Positions 8,386 to 16,797 of a DNA stretch of 64,000 bases are shown here, in pieces; within the stretch, counting starts at the first letter, position 1; each line of letters begins with the position of its first letter. Source of the DNA: Methylobacterium sp. J-077. GTDB taxonomy: Bacteria > Pseudomonadota > Alphaproteobacteria > Rhizobiales > Beijerinckiaceae. The stretch spans positions 186,001 to 250,000 of the forward strand of contig NZ_JAKSYJ010000114.1 in the NCBI RefSeq assembly GCF_022829365.1, read 5' to 3'. The notes below the pieces were generated by a model. It ran no database searches and was not told the DNA's origin. It saw only the letters and a list, made by a program, of their open reading frames with translations. The translations under genes and the position numbers were made by a program.

Positions 8386-9858
8386 TTACTCCACCGCCAG
8401 CTCGCGCGGCGCATCCGAGATCGCCACCCGCGGCACGAACAGCGACAGCACCAGCGTCAGCAGCGCCACCGCGAAGACTGTCCAGAACGTGCCGTGGAGG
8501 GCGTGCTGCAGCCCGTTGCGGATCGCGTCGCCGCCCGTCCCGAGGCTCGCGGGATCGTCGAGGAGGCGCCGGAGCTGGCCGGGATCGACCGCCGGCCCGC
8601 CGGCCGGATGGACCAGACGGTAGTTCAGCACGGCGCCGAGCGCGGTGGCGCCCAGGGTCGAGCCGAGGTTGCGGGCGAAGATGTTCGAGGCGGTGGCGGC
8701 ACCGCGCTGCGCCCAGGCGACGCTGTCCTGGATGATCACGATGGCGGCGGTCGAGAGGAAACCCATGCCGAGCCCCATCACGATGGAGCCGCAGGCGGCC
8801 ACGATCGGCGAGGTCTCGGAACCCAGGGCGACGAAGGCCGTGGCACCGAGCGGCAGCAGGGTCGCGCCGACGAGCAGGGTCGGGCGCAGGCCGAAGCGCA
8901 CGAAGTTGCGCGCCGCCGTGGTGGCGCCGATCGGCCAGCCGAGCACCATCAGCGTCAGGGTCAGGCCGGCGATCAGCGGCGATTGCCGGAGCACGCCCTG
9001 GACGTACATCGGCAGGAACGCGGTCAGGCCGATCACCGTCATCCCGGAGAGCAGCGTCGCGGCGTTGGCGGTGGCGATCGGGCGCTGCATCCACAGGCGG
9101 ATGTCGAGCATCGGATCGGCGGCCCGGCGCTCCTGCAGCACGAACAGGAGCGCGGCGACCACGAAGCCCAGCGCCGGCCAGAAGACTGCCGCGGCCGAGG
9201 TCCCGGCCTCGGTCAGGGCCATCATCAGCGCGGCGATCGCCGCCGTGAACAGCGCAGCGCCGAGCGCATCGATCGGGCGGCTGCGGCGCTCCACGCTCTC
9301 CCGCAGGTAGGCCAGGAACAGCCCGGCCGCGACGAGGCCGACCGGCAGGTTGATCCAGAAGATCCACGGCCAGCTGAGATGGCCGATGATCAGGCCGCCG
9401 ACCAGCGGCCCGGCCACCGACGAGATGCCCCAGACGCTGGCGAGATAGCCCTGGACCTTGCCGCGCTCCCGGGCCGGGTAGAGGTCGCCGATCACCGTGA
9501 GGCTCACCGGCTGGATCGCCCCGGCGCCGACGCCCTGCACCAGGCGGAACAGGATCAGCGAGGGCATCGACCAGGCGAGGCCACACAGCAGCGAGCCGGC
9601 CAGGAAGACCGCGATGCCGAACAGCAGCACCGGGCGGCGTCCGTAGAGGTCGGACAGCTTGCCGAACACCACCGTGGTGGCGGTCTGGGTCAGCAGGAAG
9701 GAGCCGAACACCCAGGCATAGAGGTGGAGGTCGCCGAGCTGCCCGGCGATCTGCGGCATGGCGGTCGAGACGATCGTCGCCTCGATGGCGATCATGAACA
9801 TCGCCGCCATCACCGCGGCGAGGACCAGCGGGCGGCGCGTCTCGGAAGGACTGGGCAT
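8386..9858 (-). CDS. DHA2-family MFS drug efflux transporter (14 TM)
   Basis: A 490-residue inner-membrane protein with about 14 hydrophobic segments. It shows MFS motif A between TM2 and TM3 (FGKLSDLYGRRPVLLFG), the LFRLVQGVGAGAIQP motif B region in TM4, and the antiporter motif C in TM5 (GPLVGGLIIGHLSWPW with GISSVAGPLVGG). These are the marks of EmrB/QacA proton-driven multidrug exporters. No membrane-fusion partner (EmrA) is adjacent, which suggests a stand-alone exporter. The start lies at 9856-9858, and a strong hairpin separates it from the next upstream transporter gene. Confidence 0.9.
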   Translation of the reverse strand: MPSPSETRRPLVLAAVMAAMFMIAIEATIVSTAMPQIAGQLGDLHLYAWVFGSFLLTQTATTVVFGKLSDLYGRRPVLLFGIAVFLAGSLLCGLAWSMPSLILFRLVQGVGAGAIQPVSLTVIGDLYPARERGKVQGYLASVWGISSVAGPLVGGLIIGHLSWPWIFWINLPVGLVAAGLFLAYLRESVERRSRPIDALGAALFTAAIAALMMALTEAGTSAAAVFWPALGFVVAALLFVLQERRAADPMLDIRLWMQRPIATANAATLLSGMTVIGLTAFLPMYVQGVLRQSPLIAGLTLTLMVLGWPIGATTAARNFVRFGLRPTLLVGATLLPLGATAFVALGSETSPIVAACGSIVMGLGMGFLSTAAIVIIQDSVAWAQRGAATASNIFARNLGSTLGATALGAVLNYRLVHPAGGPAVDPGQLRRLLDDPASLGTGGDAIRNGLQHALHGTFWTVFAVALLTLVLSLFVPRVAISDAPRELAVE

Positions 9859-9908
9859 GCGCGCGATCTAGGCCCGGAGAGGGCCTCGACCTAGCGCCCA
9901 GAACACGG

Positions 9909-9941
9909 TCCCGCACGGCCCCGCGTCCGAGCCGTGCGGGA
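9909..9941 (-). terminator. Hairpin between two minus-strand MFS genes
   Basis: A perfect 11-bp inverted repeat (arms TCCCGCACGGC and GCCGTGCGGGA, loop of 11 bases) sits 14 bases after the stop of the upstream transporter gene. There is no uridine run, so it is either a weak intrinsic terminator or a 3-prime mRNA stabiliser. Confidence 0.45.
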
Positions 9942-9954
9942 GCGCACATCCGGG

Positions 9955-11274
9955 CTATGCTTCGACGTCGGCGTCGAGATCGCGCCCTCGCGTCTCCGGC
10001 AGCAGGAACGCGGCGATGGTCCCCACCAGGCTGAAGGCTGCCAGGTAATAGGCCGGGGCCAGCCGATCGCCGGTCGCCGCGATCAGCCAGTTGATCACGT
10101 AGTTGGTGCTGCCGCCGAAGACCGAGACCGAGAGCGCGTAGACGATCGACAGGCCGGCGGAGCGCACCGCCCGCGGCAACGCCTCCGGGATCCCGACGAT
10201 CACCGCGGCGGCGTTGATCGAGGACAGGGCCGAGAGCAGGAAGGTGACGGCGTAGACGCTGGCCGCGCTCGGCGATCTCACCACCCAGGCGAAGGCCGGC
10301 ACGGCCAGGACCAGGATCAGGGCCCGCGGCCAGATCATCACCGGGCGCCGGCCGACCCGGTCCGCCAGCCAGCCGCCGAGCAGCGGAAACATCACCGAGG
10401 CGAGGCCCAGGGCGATCGGCACCGCGGTGGCGGCGGTCTCGCTCAGGCCGAGGGTCGCTCCGGCATAGACCGGCATGTTGGTACCCACGGCGTTCGACAC
10501 GGTCGAGGCGGCGATGACCAGGAAGGTCAGCCCCAGCAGGCGGCCATGCTCGCGCAGCAACCGCCCGACCACCGCGAAGGTCGAGGATGCCGCGTGCGGA
10601 TCCTCCTCGGCGCCGGCGGTCTCGGGCAGATGGCTGCGGATCACGAGGCCCACCGGCACGACGCAGAGGCCGAGCCCGAACATCACCCGCCAGCCCCAGG
10701 CCGACATGGCCTGGTCGCCGACGACGAGCGCCAGGATGGTCGCGACGATGCCGGCGAACAGGGCGGCGCAGCCCTGGCTGGCGATCTGCCAGCTGGTGAC
10801 GAAGCCGCGCTTGGCCGGAGGCGCTGCTTCCAGCAGGTAGGCGGTGGACGGCCCGACCTCGCCGCCGAGCGCCAGGCCCTGGATGAGGCGGCCGGCGATG
10901 ACGATCACCTGCGCCCAGCCGCCGATCGCCGCGTAGGACGGGCAGGCCGCCAGCATCAGCATGCCGAGCGCCATCAGGGCGATGGTGATCAGCATCGCGG
11001 GCTTGCGTCCGGCCCGATCCGCGAAGGCGCCGATCAAGGCGCCGCCGATCGGCCGCATCACGTAGCCGACGCCGAACAGGGCCAGCGACGCGAGCAGGCT
11101 GTGGGTCGGGTCGGTGGCCGGGAAGAACGCCTCGCCGATCGGCTTCGCGAAGAAGGCGTAGACGGTGAAATCGTAGAATTCGAGGGCGTTGCCCAGCACG
11201 ACGGCGCCGACCGCCTTGCGGTCCAGGGTGGGATGCGGCGCAGCGCCGGCCTGGAGCGTGGTTTTGGCGTCCAT
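9955..11274 (-). CDS. MHS-family MFS metabolite:proton symporter
   Basis: A 439-residue, 12-TM transporter of the metabolite:H+ symporter group (citrate, alpha-ketoglutarate, proline/betaine or shikimate importers). Landmarks are GNALEFYDFTVYAFFA in TM1, the motif A loop GALIGAFADRAGRKPAM, RLIQGLALGGEVGPSTAYLLE, and the second-half repeat LLGGWLADRVGRRPVMIW. The substrate cannot be fixed. The ATG overlaps by one base the stop of a small Rmf-like gene (TGATG), so the two are translationally coupled. Confidence 0.9.
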   Translation of the reverse strand: MDAKTTLQAGAAPHPTLDRKAVGAVVLGNALEFYDFTVYAFFAKPIGEAFFPATDPTHSLLASLALFGVGYVMRPIGGALIGAFADRAGRKPAMLITIALMALGMLMLAACPSYAAIGGWAQVIVIAGRLIQGLALGGEVGPSTAYLLEAAPPAKRGFVTSWQIASQGCAALFAGIVATILALVVGDQAMSAWGWRVMFGLGLCVVPVGLVIRSHLPETAGAEEDPHAASSTFAVVGRLLREHGRLLGLTFLVIAASTVSNAVGTNMPVYAGATLGLSETAATAVPIALGLASVMFPLLGGWLADRVGRRPVMIWPRALILVLAVPAFAWVVRSPSAASVYAVTFLLSALSSINAAAVIVGIPEALPRAVRSAGLSIVYALSVSVFGGSTNYVINWLIAATGDRLAPAYYLAAFSLVGTIAAFLLPETRGRDLDADVEA

Positions 11275-11483
11275 CAGCGCGTCGGCTCCCCGGCCGGCGG
11301 GTGCTTGGCGATTCCCCCGGTCACCGGCTCGGCCCCATCGGAGACGGCTTCGTCGTAGCCCGCAAGCCAGCGCGTGCGCGCCTGCGTACCCTCGGCATAG
11401 GGGCAGGCCTCGCGGGCAAGACCTTTGCCGGGCGCGGCGCGGCCCAGCGCGTGCGTGTCGAGATCGTTCGGGGGCGAATCCAT
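11274..11483 (-). CDS. Small Rmf/CrpP-like protein
   Basis: A 69-residue protein with the arrangement seen in ribosome modulation factor-like and CrpP-like small proteins: AHALGRAAPGKG-type N-terminus, then REACPYAEGTQARTRWLAGYDEA. Rmf inactivates ribosomes by dimerisation in stationary phase in gammaproteobacteria; alphaproteobacterial relatives are poorly studied, so that role is only a suggestion. The gene is coupled to the following MHS transporter by a TGATG overlap. The start at 11481-11483 is chosen because it gives the usual length; a longer version up to 11552 is possible but less likely. Confidence 0.6.
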   Translation of the reverse strand: MDSPPNDLDTHALGRAAPGKGLAREACPYAEGTQARTRWLAGYDEAVSDGAEPVTGGIAKHPPAGEPTR

Positions 11484-11548
11484 GCGGGCTGAGATCCTCG
11501 TGTCGCGTCCGCGGCGATGTAGGGCGAGCGGAGCGCGACGGCTTGCGC

Positions 11549-11806
11549 TCAATGCAGGGTCGGATCCGCGTCCGGCGGGAGGGCGACGACCTCGCTGAAC
11601 GGGAATTCCAGCACCACCTCGCCGGCGGCGTCGGTCACGACCAGACAGGCGGTCAACAGCCGGGCCTGGTTCTGCGGATCGGCCAGGGCCGCGCGGATCG
11701 TGTCCTGAGCCTTCTCCCAGGCCTGATCCGGGTCGCGCAGCTCGACGCCATTCGGATCGGTGATCGTGTCCTCGCCGATCTGCGTGTGGAAGAAGTAGCG
11801 CGGCAT
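11549..11806 (-). CDS. DUF6894-type small protein
   Basis: An 85-residue protein beginning MPRYFFHTQIGEDTITDPNG, with the D-x-x-G-x-x-L-x-D pattern (NGVELRDPDQAW) and a C-terminal beta strand pair (CLVVTDAAGEVVLEFPF). This is the profile of the DUF6894 family, small soluble proteins that occur in many copies in Methylobacterium and Bradyrhizobium. Function unknown. It lies among other short stress-type genes. Confidence 0.8.
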   Translation of the reverse strand: MPRYFFHTQIGEDTITDPNGVELRDPDQAWEKAQDTIRAALADPQNQARLLTACLVVTDAAGEVVLEFPFSEVVALPPDADPTLH

Positions 11807-11888
11807 GGCCGGCGTCTCCGGTCTCGATCGCGCGTGGTCGCGCGCGCAGGATCCAGATGGGGATCGGAACGGCTCAGGTCAGCACCGC

Positions 11889-11917
11889 GGCTCCCCCGGG
11901 ACCGGGCCGGGGGAGCC
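11889..11917 (-). terminator. Strong GC hairpin
   Basis: A perfect 11-bp stem (GGCTCCCCCGG paired with CCGGGGGAGCC, loop of 7) 26 bases after the stop of the 87-residue minus-strand gene. It lacks a U-tract but is well placed to end that transcript before the DUF6894 gene. Confidence 0.5.
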
Positions 11918-11943
11918 ATCCGGCACGATGCCAGGCGCCGTGC

Positions 11944-12207
11944 TCAGCCGTTTGCAGCTTGGGTCGCCGGGGACGAAGGGACCGGCCGGAGGGTGTGCAC
12001 GGTGGCGGAGGGGGCGCCCGTGCGGTGCAGCTTCTCCATCGCCATCAGCGGCCGCAACTCGGGCTCGGCGAAGTCCATCAGCCGGGCGTTGCGCCAGCGC
12101 GGCTTGCCCGCGCCGCGGCCGAACCAGCGCGGGCGCACCTCCTCGACCAGCAGCACGAGCCGGCCGGTCCAGGATTTCCGGAACCAGAAGCGCCCGGTCA
12201 GAGCCAT
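11944..12207 (-). CDS. Hypothetical protein
   Basis: An 87-residue, arginine- and tryptophan-rich protein (FWFRKSWTGRLVLLVEEVRPRWFGRG, LRPLMAMEKLHRTG). I do not recognise a family. It has no membrane segment or signal peptide. Codon-position composition looks coding, and a hairpin terminator-like element follows it, which supports a real gene. It is in the same direction as the neighbouring DUF6894 and Rmf-like genes. Confidence 0.55.
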   Translation of the reverse strand: MALTGRFWFRKSWTGRLVLLVEEVRPRWFGRGAGKPRWRNARLMDFAEPELRPLMAMEKLHRTGAPSATVHTLRPVPSSPATQAANG

Positions 12208-12360
12208 CGTCCCATCCTCCGCAGCAGACCCGATCAGGCCGGCACCGCTCAGCTATCGGCAGCTCCAATATCGGACTTGGCCGCGCAAGTACCGGTCGAT
12301 CGTGCGGATCTGTCGGAGATAGACCGATATCCACAGGCCGAGGCCGGGCCTTGACGGGAC

Positions 12361-12600
12361 TCAGCCTGCGACGTGCCGCAACACCAGGCCGAGCACGAGG
12401 AGCCATACGAGACCCGACGTGACGTAGACGAAGCCGCGCAGGAGAGCGGATTCGAGGGCGTGGTGCCGGGAACCCGGATCGGCCGGCCGGGACCTGCGCT
12501 CCGCCGGCCAGAGCGTCGTCTCGAGCGCGCCCGCGGGGGCGCAGCGAGGTAGCGCGTCAGGCTCTCCGGCAGGGGGCGTCCGTCGGTCTTCACGGGACGA
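12361..12600 (-). pseudogene. Possible remnant of a small single-TM protein, no start codon
   Basis: One minus-strand frame ending at the TGA at 12361-12363 reads into a convincing C-terminal membrane segment, ESALLRGFVYVTSG followed by LVWLLVLGLVLRHVAG. Upstream, the frame stays open for about 80 codons of arginine/proline-rich sequence but contains no ATG, GTG or TTG at a sensible position. Either a decayed gene or a chance hydrophobic stretch. The remaining 12208-12713 stretch shows nothing else. Confidence 0.25.
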
Positions 12601-12713
12601 GAAATGACGCTTCGCCCGTCCGGCGGCAAGGTGCGGCCCGCGGGTGAATCGCAGGCGGGTGCGTGCTACAGATCGCCGACCCCGGCGGCACGGCCGGCCC
12701 TCGGCGTCCGATC

Positions 12714-13730
12714 ATGTCCCTGCCCCCTGTCCTGATCACGGGCGTCGCCGGCTTCATCGGCAACGCGCTCGCGCTGCGGTATCTCGAAGCCGGCCGGCAG
12801 GTCGTGGGCCTCGACAACGTCAACGCCTATTACGACGTCGGCTTGAAGGAGGCGCGGCTCCGGCGCCTCGACCCCTTCGAAGGCTACAGCTTCGAACGGC
12901 TCGATCTCACCGACGGGGCCGGGCTCGACGCGCTGTTCCGGCGCCACGGCTTCCGGACCGTGATCCACCTGGCCGCACAGGCCGGCGTCCGCCACTCGCT
13001 GACGAACCCGCATGCCTACGCATCGAGCAATCTCGTCGGCTTCCTCAACATCCTCGAAGCGTGCCGGCACGGCGGCGTGGAGCACCTGCTCTACGCCTCC
13101 TCCAGCTCGGTCTACGGCGCGGTCACGGCCATGCCGTTCTCGGTCCACCAGAACGTCGACCACCCGGTGAGCCTCTACGCGGCGACCAAGAAGGCCAACG
13201 AGCTGATGGCCCACAGCTACAGCCATCTCTACGGGCTGCCGACCACGGGCCTGCGCTTCTTCACCGTGTACGGGCCCTGGGGCCGGCCCGACATGGCGAT
13301 GTCCCTGTTCGCCCGCGCCATCCTGGCCGGCGAGCCGATCCAGGTGTTCAACCAAGGCCGGATGCGCCGGGACTTCACCTATATCGACGACATCGTCGCG
13401 GGCATCGTCGCCCTGGCCGAGAGGCCGGCCGCGCCGAACCCCGCCTGGAGCGGCGCCGCCCCGGATCCCGGCACCAGCGCGGCGCCCTACCGGGTCTACA
13501 ACATCGGCAACAACGAGCCGGTGGAGCTGATGGAGATGATCGCGCTCTTGGAAGACGCGCTCGGGCGCAGGGCCGAGACGGTCCTGCTGCCGATGCAGCC
13601 GGGCGACGTGCCGGCCACCTACGCGGATATCGACGACCTCGCCCGCGATACCGGCTTCCGGCCGGCGACCCCGCTGAAGCTCGGCATCGCGCGCTTCGTG
13701 GCGTGGTACCGGAGCTATCACGGCCTCTGA
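12714..13730 (+). CDS. NAD-dependent epimerase, UDP-glucuronate 4-epimerase-like
   Basis: A 338-residue extended short-chain dehydrogenase. Residues 1-20 hold the Rossmann motif ITGVAGFIGNALA (GxxGFIG). The catalytic triad is visible as the serine in YASSSSVYG and the Y-x3-K in SLYAATKKANEL. DNVNAYYDVGLKEARL and the GVRHSLTNPHAYASSNL segment are typical of UDP-glucuronate 4-epimerases (LpsL/Cap1J type), which interconvert UDP-GlcA and UDP-GalA for LPS and exopolysaccharide. The product is cytosolic. The ATG at 12714 is chosen over an upstream one because the fold begins right after it. It stands alone. Confidence 0.87.
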   Translation: MSLPPVLITGVAGFIGNALALRYLEAGRQVVGLDNVNAYYDVGLKEARLRRLDPFEGYSFERLDLTDGAGLDALFRRHGFRTVIHLAAQAGVRHSLTNPHAYASSNLVGFLNILEACRHGGVEHLLYASSSSVYGAVTAMPFSVHQNVDHPVSLYAATKKANELMAHSYSHLYGLPTTGLRFFTVYGPWGRPDMAMSLFARAILAGEPIQVFNQGRMRRDFTYIDDIVAGIVALAERPAAPNPAWSGAAPDPGTSAAPYRVYNIGNNEPVELMEMIALLEDALGRRAETVLLPMQPGDVPATYADIDDLARDTGFRPATPLKLGIARFVAWYRSYHGL

Positions 13731-13746
13731 GGCGACCGGCCGTGCC

Positions 13747-13950
13747 TCAGCGATGGCGCCCGGCCGCGCCGCGCCGCCGATAGCCGAGCACGGCCGCGAT
13801 CCCGACGAAGACCGCCAGCGCCGTCCACATCCCGCCCTCGCCGAGCTTGCCAACGATCGTCGAGAGCCGTTCCGGCTCGTCCATGAGCACGATCAGGATG
13901 GCGGTCAGGCCGCAGAGCGTCACGACGACCGCCAGGGCGCGAAAGGTCAT
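13747..13950 (-). CDS. Small two-TM membrane protein
   Basis: A 67-residue protein with two hydrophobic helices (LAVVVTLCGLTAILIVLM and MWTALAVFVGIAAVLGY) joined by a short polar linker, ending in a positive tail (YRRRGAAGRHR) expected to face the cytoplasm. No family recognised. It is convergent with the epimerase gene. Confidence 0.6.
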   Translation of the reverse strand: MTFRALAVVVTLCGLTAILIVLMDEPERLSTIVGKLGEGGMWTALAVFVGIAAVLGYRRRGAAGRHR

Positions 13951-14342
13951 CAGGGGCGCTCCGTTCCCGACGCCGCCACCGGCGCGATCCGGCGGCAAGC
14001 CGGCCCGACCTGCTTACAGCATCGTGCCGAACGGTGGTCACCGGCTTTCGGAAAACGGCGATGCGCAGTCAAAGCCCGACGGTCCCGCAAGCCGGCCCGG
14101 CGCCGAAGCCGCTTCGATCGCCGAACCGCTATCGCCCGCTCGGCCACGATCCAGCTTCCATCCGCCGCAGGCGGCGATGCCCGTGGCCCGGTGTTGAGGG
14201 TCTGGCCGCTCGCTCATGCACGGGACGACGGTCGCGGACGGCTAGGCCGTTGCACCATCTGCGTGTAATCATTTAGAGCTGTTCCAGGCAGGCAAGCTCT
14301 GCTCTAAACGCTGCCGCGACAGCGGCCATAAGGAGGAAATCC
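13951..14342. other. Gene-free stretch with a dispersed repeat and cytochrome c leader
   Basis: No gene is supported here. It holds a 45-bp dispersed repeat at 14021-14065, and just before the cytochrome gene an inverted pair TAGAGC/GCTCTA at about 14275-14307 that could form a hairpin, followed by a strong ribosome site (AAGGAGGA). Confidence 0.6.
14021..14065 (+). repeat. 45-bp dispersed repeat, copy 1
   Basis: This copy matches the one at 29588-29632 at about 36 of 45 bases. Both contain an inverted core (CCGAA near the left end, CTTTCGG in the middle) and end in ATGCG. A related but shorter motif lies at about 7920-7948. All copies are intergenic, as expected of a small REP-like element. 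Confidence 0.6.
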
Positions 14343-14708
14343 ATGCGTTCTTTCGTTCTCGGCGCCGTCCTTGCCGCCCTGATCCCCCTCTCGGCGCAGG
14401 CCCAGGAGGCCGGTGATGCGGCCGCAGGCGAGAAGGCGTTCGCCCCCTGCAAGGCGTGCCACAACTTCCAGAAGAACGGCGTGGGTCCGGACCTCAAGGG
14501 CGTCGTCGGGCGCAAGGCCGGCACCTACGAGGGCTACAACTACTCCGCCGCGATGAAGAATTCCGGCATCACCTGGGACGAGGCCAATCTCCACGAGTGG
14601 CTGAAGAACCCGAAGGCGAAGGTGCCCGGCACCAAGATGATCTTCCAGGGCTACCCGGACGACAAGAAGGTCAGCGACGTGATCGCCTACCTCAAGACGC
14701 AGTCCTGA
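14343..14708 (+). CDS. Cytochrome c2-type class I cytochrome c
   Basis: A 121-residue periplasmic protein. Residues 1-20 form a signal peptide ending SAQAQ. The haem is attached at CKACH (36-40), and the axial methionine is Met99 in GTKMIF, in the order normal for mitochondrial-like class I cytochromes c. The YNYSAAMKNSGITWDE segment and the VIAYLKTQS end match cytochrome c2/c550 of methylotrophs and phototrophs. It can shuttle electrons between the bc1 complex and an oxidase, the photosynthetic reaction centre or a methanol dehydrogenase; which one is not shown by context. A strong AAGGAGGA ribosome site precedes the ATG. Confidence 0.92.
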   Translation: MRSFVLGAVLAALIPLSAQAQEAGDAAAGEKAFAPCKACHNFQKNGVGPDLKGVVGRKAGTYEGYNYSAAMKNSGITWDEANLHEWLKNPKAKVPGTKMIFQGYPDDKKVSDVIAYLKTQS

Positions 14709-14819
14709 GACAGCGCGCGATCGCGCAACCGGAATGGGGGCATCCGCGCAGCCGCGCGGGTGCCTTCATCCGTTCAGGACTGGAATGACGGGGCTTCGAC
14801 CGCCGGGCGTGACGGCGCG

Positions 14820-15338
14820 CTACTCGGGGATCAGACCGGCCTGAAGGCCGAGCCGCAAGGTGACGAGATCGTTCAGCAGATCCTTCCGGCCCTGCATATC
14901 CAGGCCGGTCCGGTCGCCCGCCTCGTCGGGAAGGCAGGCGAGCACGTCCCGCAGCTTCGCGCCGGCGGGTGTCAGGAAGATGCTGACCTGCCGCTCGTCG
15001 GCCCGATCGCGGGCGCGCCGGACCCGGCCCGAAGCTTCCAGGCGCTTGAGCAACGGGGTCAGAGTCCCGGAATCGAGGAACAGGCGATTGCCGATCTCCT
15101 TGACCGACAGGCCGTCCTCTTCCCACAGCACCATCAGCACGAGGTATTGCGGATAGGTCAGCTCATAGCGGCCAAGAAGCGTCCGGTAGGCGCGGCCGAA
15201 GGCGTGCGCGGCGGCGTAGACCGCGAAGCACAATTGGTTGTCGAGGCGCTGCCGGTCCCGCTGCGATGGCAGGTCGACGGTCGCACGACCCGCCTGGTTC
15301 GGCTCAGCGCCGCTCTGCGAAGCAGTCGGGCCTGACAT
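14820..15338 (-). CDS. MarR-family regulator, OhrR-like
   Basis: A 172-residue winged-helix regulator. The start of the domain, [21 protein letters not shown], has the single cysteine at the place of the peroxide-sensing Cys of OhrR, and the recognition helix lies in [20 protein letters not shown], followed by the wing with [13 protein letters not shown]. OhrR proteins repress an organic hydroperoxide resistance gene until the cysteine is oxidised. No ohr gene is adjacent, so the target is elsewhere or different. The ATG at 15336-15338 gives a normal-sized N-terminal extension; a start at 15422 would add an unlikely leader. Confidence 0.85.
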   Translation of the reverse strand: MSGPTASQSGAEPNQAGRATVDLPSQRDRQRLDNQLCFAVYAAAHAFGRAYRTLLGRYELTYPQYLVLMVLWEEDGLSVKEIGNRLFLDSGTLTPLLKRLEASGRVRRARDRADERQVSIFLTPAGAKLRDVLACLPDEAGDRTGLDMQGRKDLLNDLVTLRLGLQAGLIPE

Positions 15339-15463
15339 CGGATGAACTCTCTCTGGTAAAGGCAGGCTATCGTACCGGTATGCCGACAGGTCTCTCTTAG
15401 TCAGTTCGAGAAACCTGTACAATTCTCGTCGTCGGGCGGCGTGCCACAGATCCCGTGCGGCGT

Positions 15464-16402
15464 TCAGCCATCCATGAGCGGGTGCAGGTCTCGTACCATC
15501 GCCTTCAGGCGCTCATCGAGGACGTGCGTGTAGATCTGCGTGGTCGAGATGTCGGCGTGGCCGAGCAATTCCTGGACGATGCGCAGATCGGCCCCGTTCT
15601 GCAGCAGGTGACTGGCGAAGGCGTGGCGCAGAACGTGCGGGCTGACCCGGTCGGGGCGCAATCCGGCGGCGACCGCCACGGCCTTGAGGTCGCGGGCGAA
15701 GGCCTGCCGGGTAAGGTGGCCGCTGTCGCTGTCGGCGGGGAACAGCCACGGGGATTCCTCCGGCACCGCCGCCAGATGAGCGGTCATCGCCACCCGGGAC
15801 GCCTCGGTCAGCGGGACGAGCCGCTCGCGGCCGCCCTTGCCCTTGATGAACAGGTAGCGCTCGCGCGTGGTGCCGGCGGCGCGCGGCAGGGCGACGAGTT
15901 CCGAGACGCGCAATCCCGTAGCGTAGAGGAGTTCGAGCAGGCAGACCATCCGGCGGGCGCGCCGCGCCGGCCCCGCCTCCTTGTCGGCCGCCGCCGCATG
16001 CGCGGTGGCCAGCAGCCCGTCCACCTCGGCGATCGACAGCACCTTCGGCAGGGTCCGGCCCCGGCGCGGCCCCGAGACCGCGACGCTCGGATCCGCCTCG
16101 GCATAGCCCTCGGCGTAGAGAAACTTGTGGAAGCCGCGCACGCAGGACAGGCGCCGCGCCGCCGACGAGGCCATCAGCCCGCGCGTCTCCAGGTCGGCGA
16201 CGAAGGCCCGGAGGCCGTGCGTATCGGCCTCTTCGAGGGGAATGCCGGCGCGGCCCAAATAGGCGAGGTAATCGTCGAGGTCGCGCCGGTAGGCGGCCAG
16301 CGTGTTGGCGCCCGCGCCGCGCTCGGCGGCCAGCATGTCGAGATAGGCGGCGACCTCCGGAGACGGGGGCGTGACCGGGCCGTCTGCCGCCGCCGCGCTC
16401 AA
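15464..16402 (-). CDS. xerD: Site-specific tyrosine recombinase XerD
   Basis: A 312-residue recombinase that, with XerC, resolves chromosome dimers at dif. The N-terminal SAM-like core-binding domain covers about residues 10-95 (EVAAYLDMLAAERGAGANTLAAYRRDL) and the catalytic domain the rest. Active-site residues are visible: R in TGLRVSE, K in GKGGRERLVPL, H-x2-R in SPHVLRHAF, H in LGHADISTTQ and the nucleophile Y in IYTHV. The likely TTG start at 16400-16402 overlaps the stop of a small upstream protein. It is divergent from aroK-aroB, a common alphaproteobacterial arrangement. Confidence 0.92.
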   Translation of the reverse strand: MSAAAADGPVTPPSPEVAAYLDMLAAERGAGANTLAAYRRDLDDYLAYLGRAGIPLEEADTHGLRAFVADLETRGLMASSAARRLSCVRGFHKFLYAEGYAEADPSVAVSGPRRGRTLPKVLSIAEVDGLLATAHAAAADKEAGPARRARRMVCLLELLYATGLRVSELVALPRAAGTTRERYLFIKGKGGRERLVPLTEASRVAMTAHLAAVPEESPWLFPADSDSGHLTRQAFARDLKAVAVAAGLRPDRVSPHVLRHAFASHLLQNGADLRIVQELLGHADISTTQIYTHVLDERLKAMVRDLHPLMDG

Positions 16403-16551
16403 TGGCTGCCCGGCTGGAGCTTCGAAGCCGGGATGGTCACGGTCATCTCCCGGGGGGTCGGCACCACGAAGTTCGCCAGCGCGAACATCGCCGCGAAGAC
16501 GAGCCCGGCCAGGATCGCGAGGGTGGCGAAGAAACGGAACAGGGTCGGCAC
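16399..16551 (-). CDS. Small single-TM protein coupled to xerD
   Basis: A 50-residue frame from GTG 16549-16551: a positively charged start (VPTLFRFFATL), one hydrophobic helix (AILAGLVFAAMFALANFVV) and a short outside tail (PTPREMTVTIPASKLQPGSH). Its stop overlaps the xerD start, so the two would be cotranslated. One-TM proteins at this site are common between xerD and aroK in Hyphomicrobiales; the function is unknown. This frame was too short for standard ORF calling. Confidence 0.6.
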   Translation of the reverse strand: MPTLFRFFATLAILAGLVFAAMFALANFVVPTPREMTVTIPASKLQPGSH

Positions 16552-16797
16552 GTCGGTCGAACCTCGGGCAGACGAGCGCGGTCGGTGGGGAGGGGAGCGC
16601 GCGAAAAGCCCCCCCGAGATGTCGCGAGAGATCGGTTTCCATCACGCGATCGCGGCGCTGACAAGGCCCGCGAGGACACAGCGATGCGTTTCGCAGGCCG
16701 CTTGAATCGCGCTAAGAGCCTGGCACAGGATTGGAAGCCCCCCGGCGAGGCGCGCACGGGGCGGCCGACAGGGAGCCGGAGACGCCGCGACCATGCG

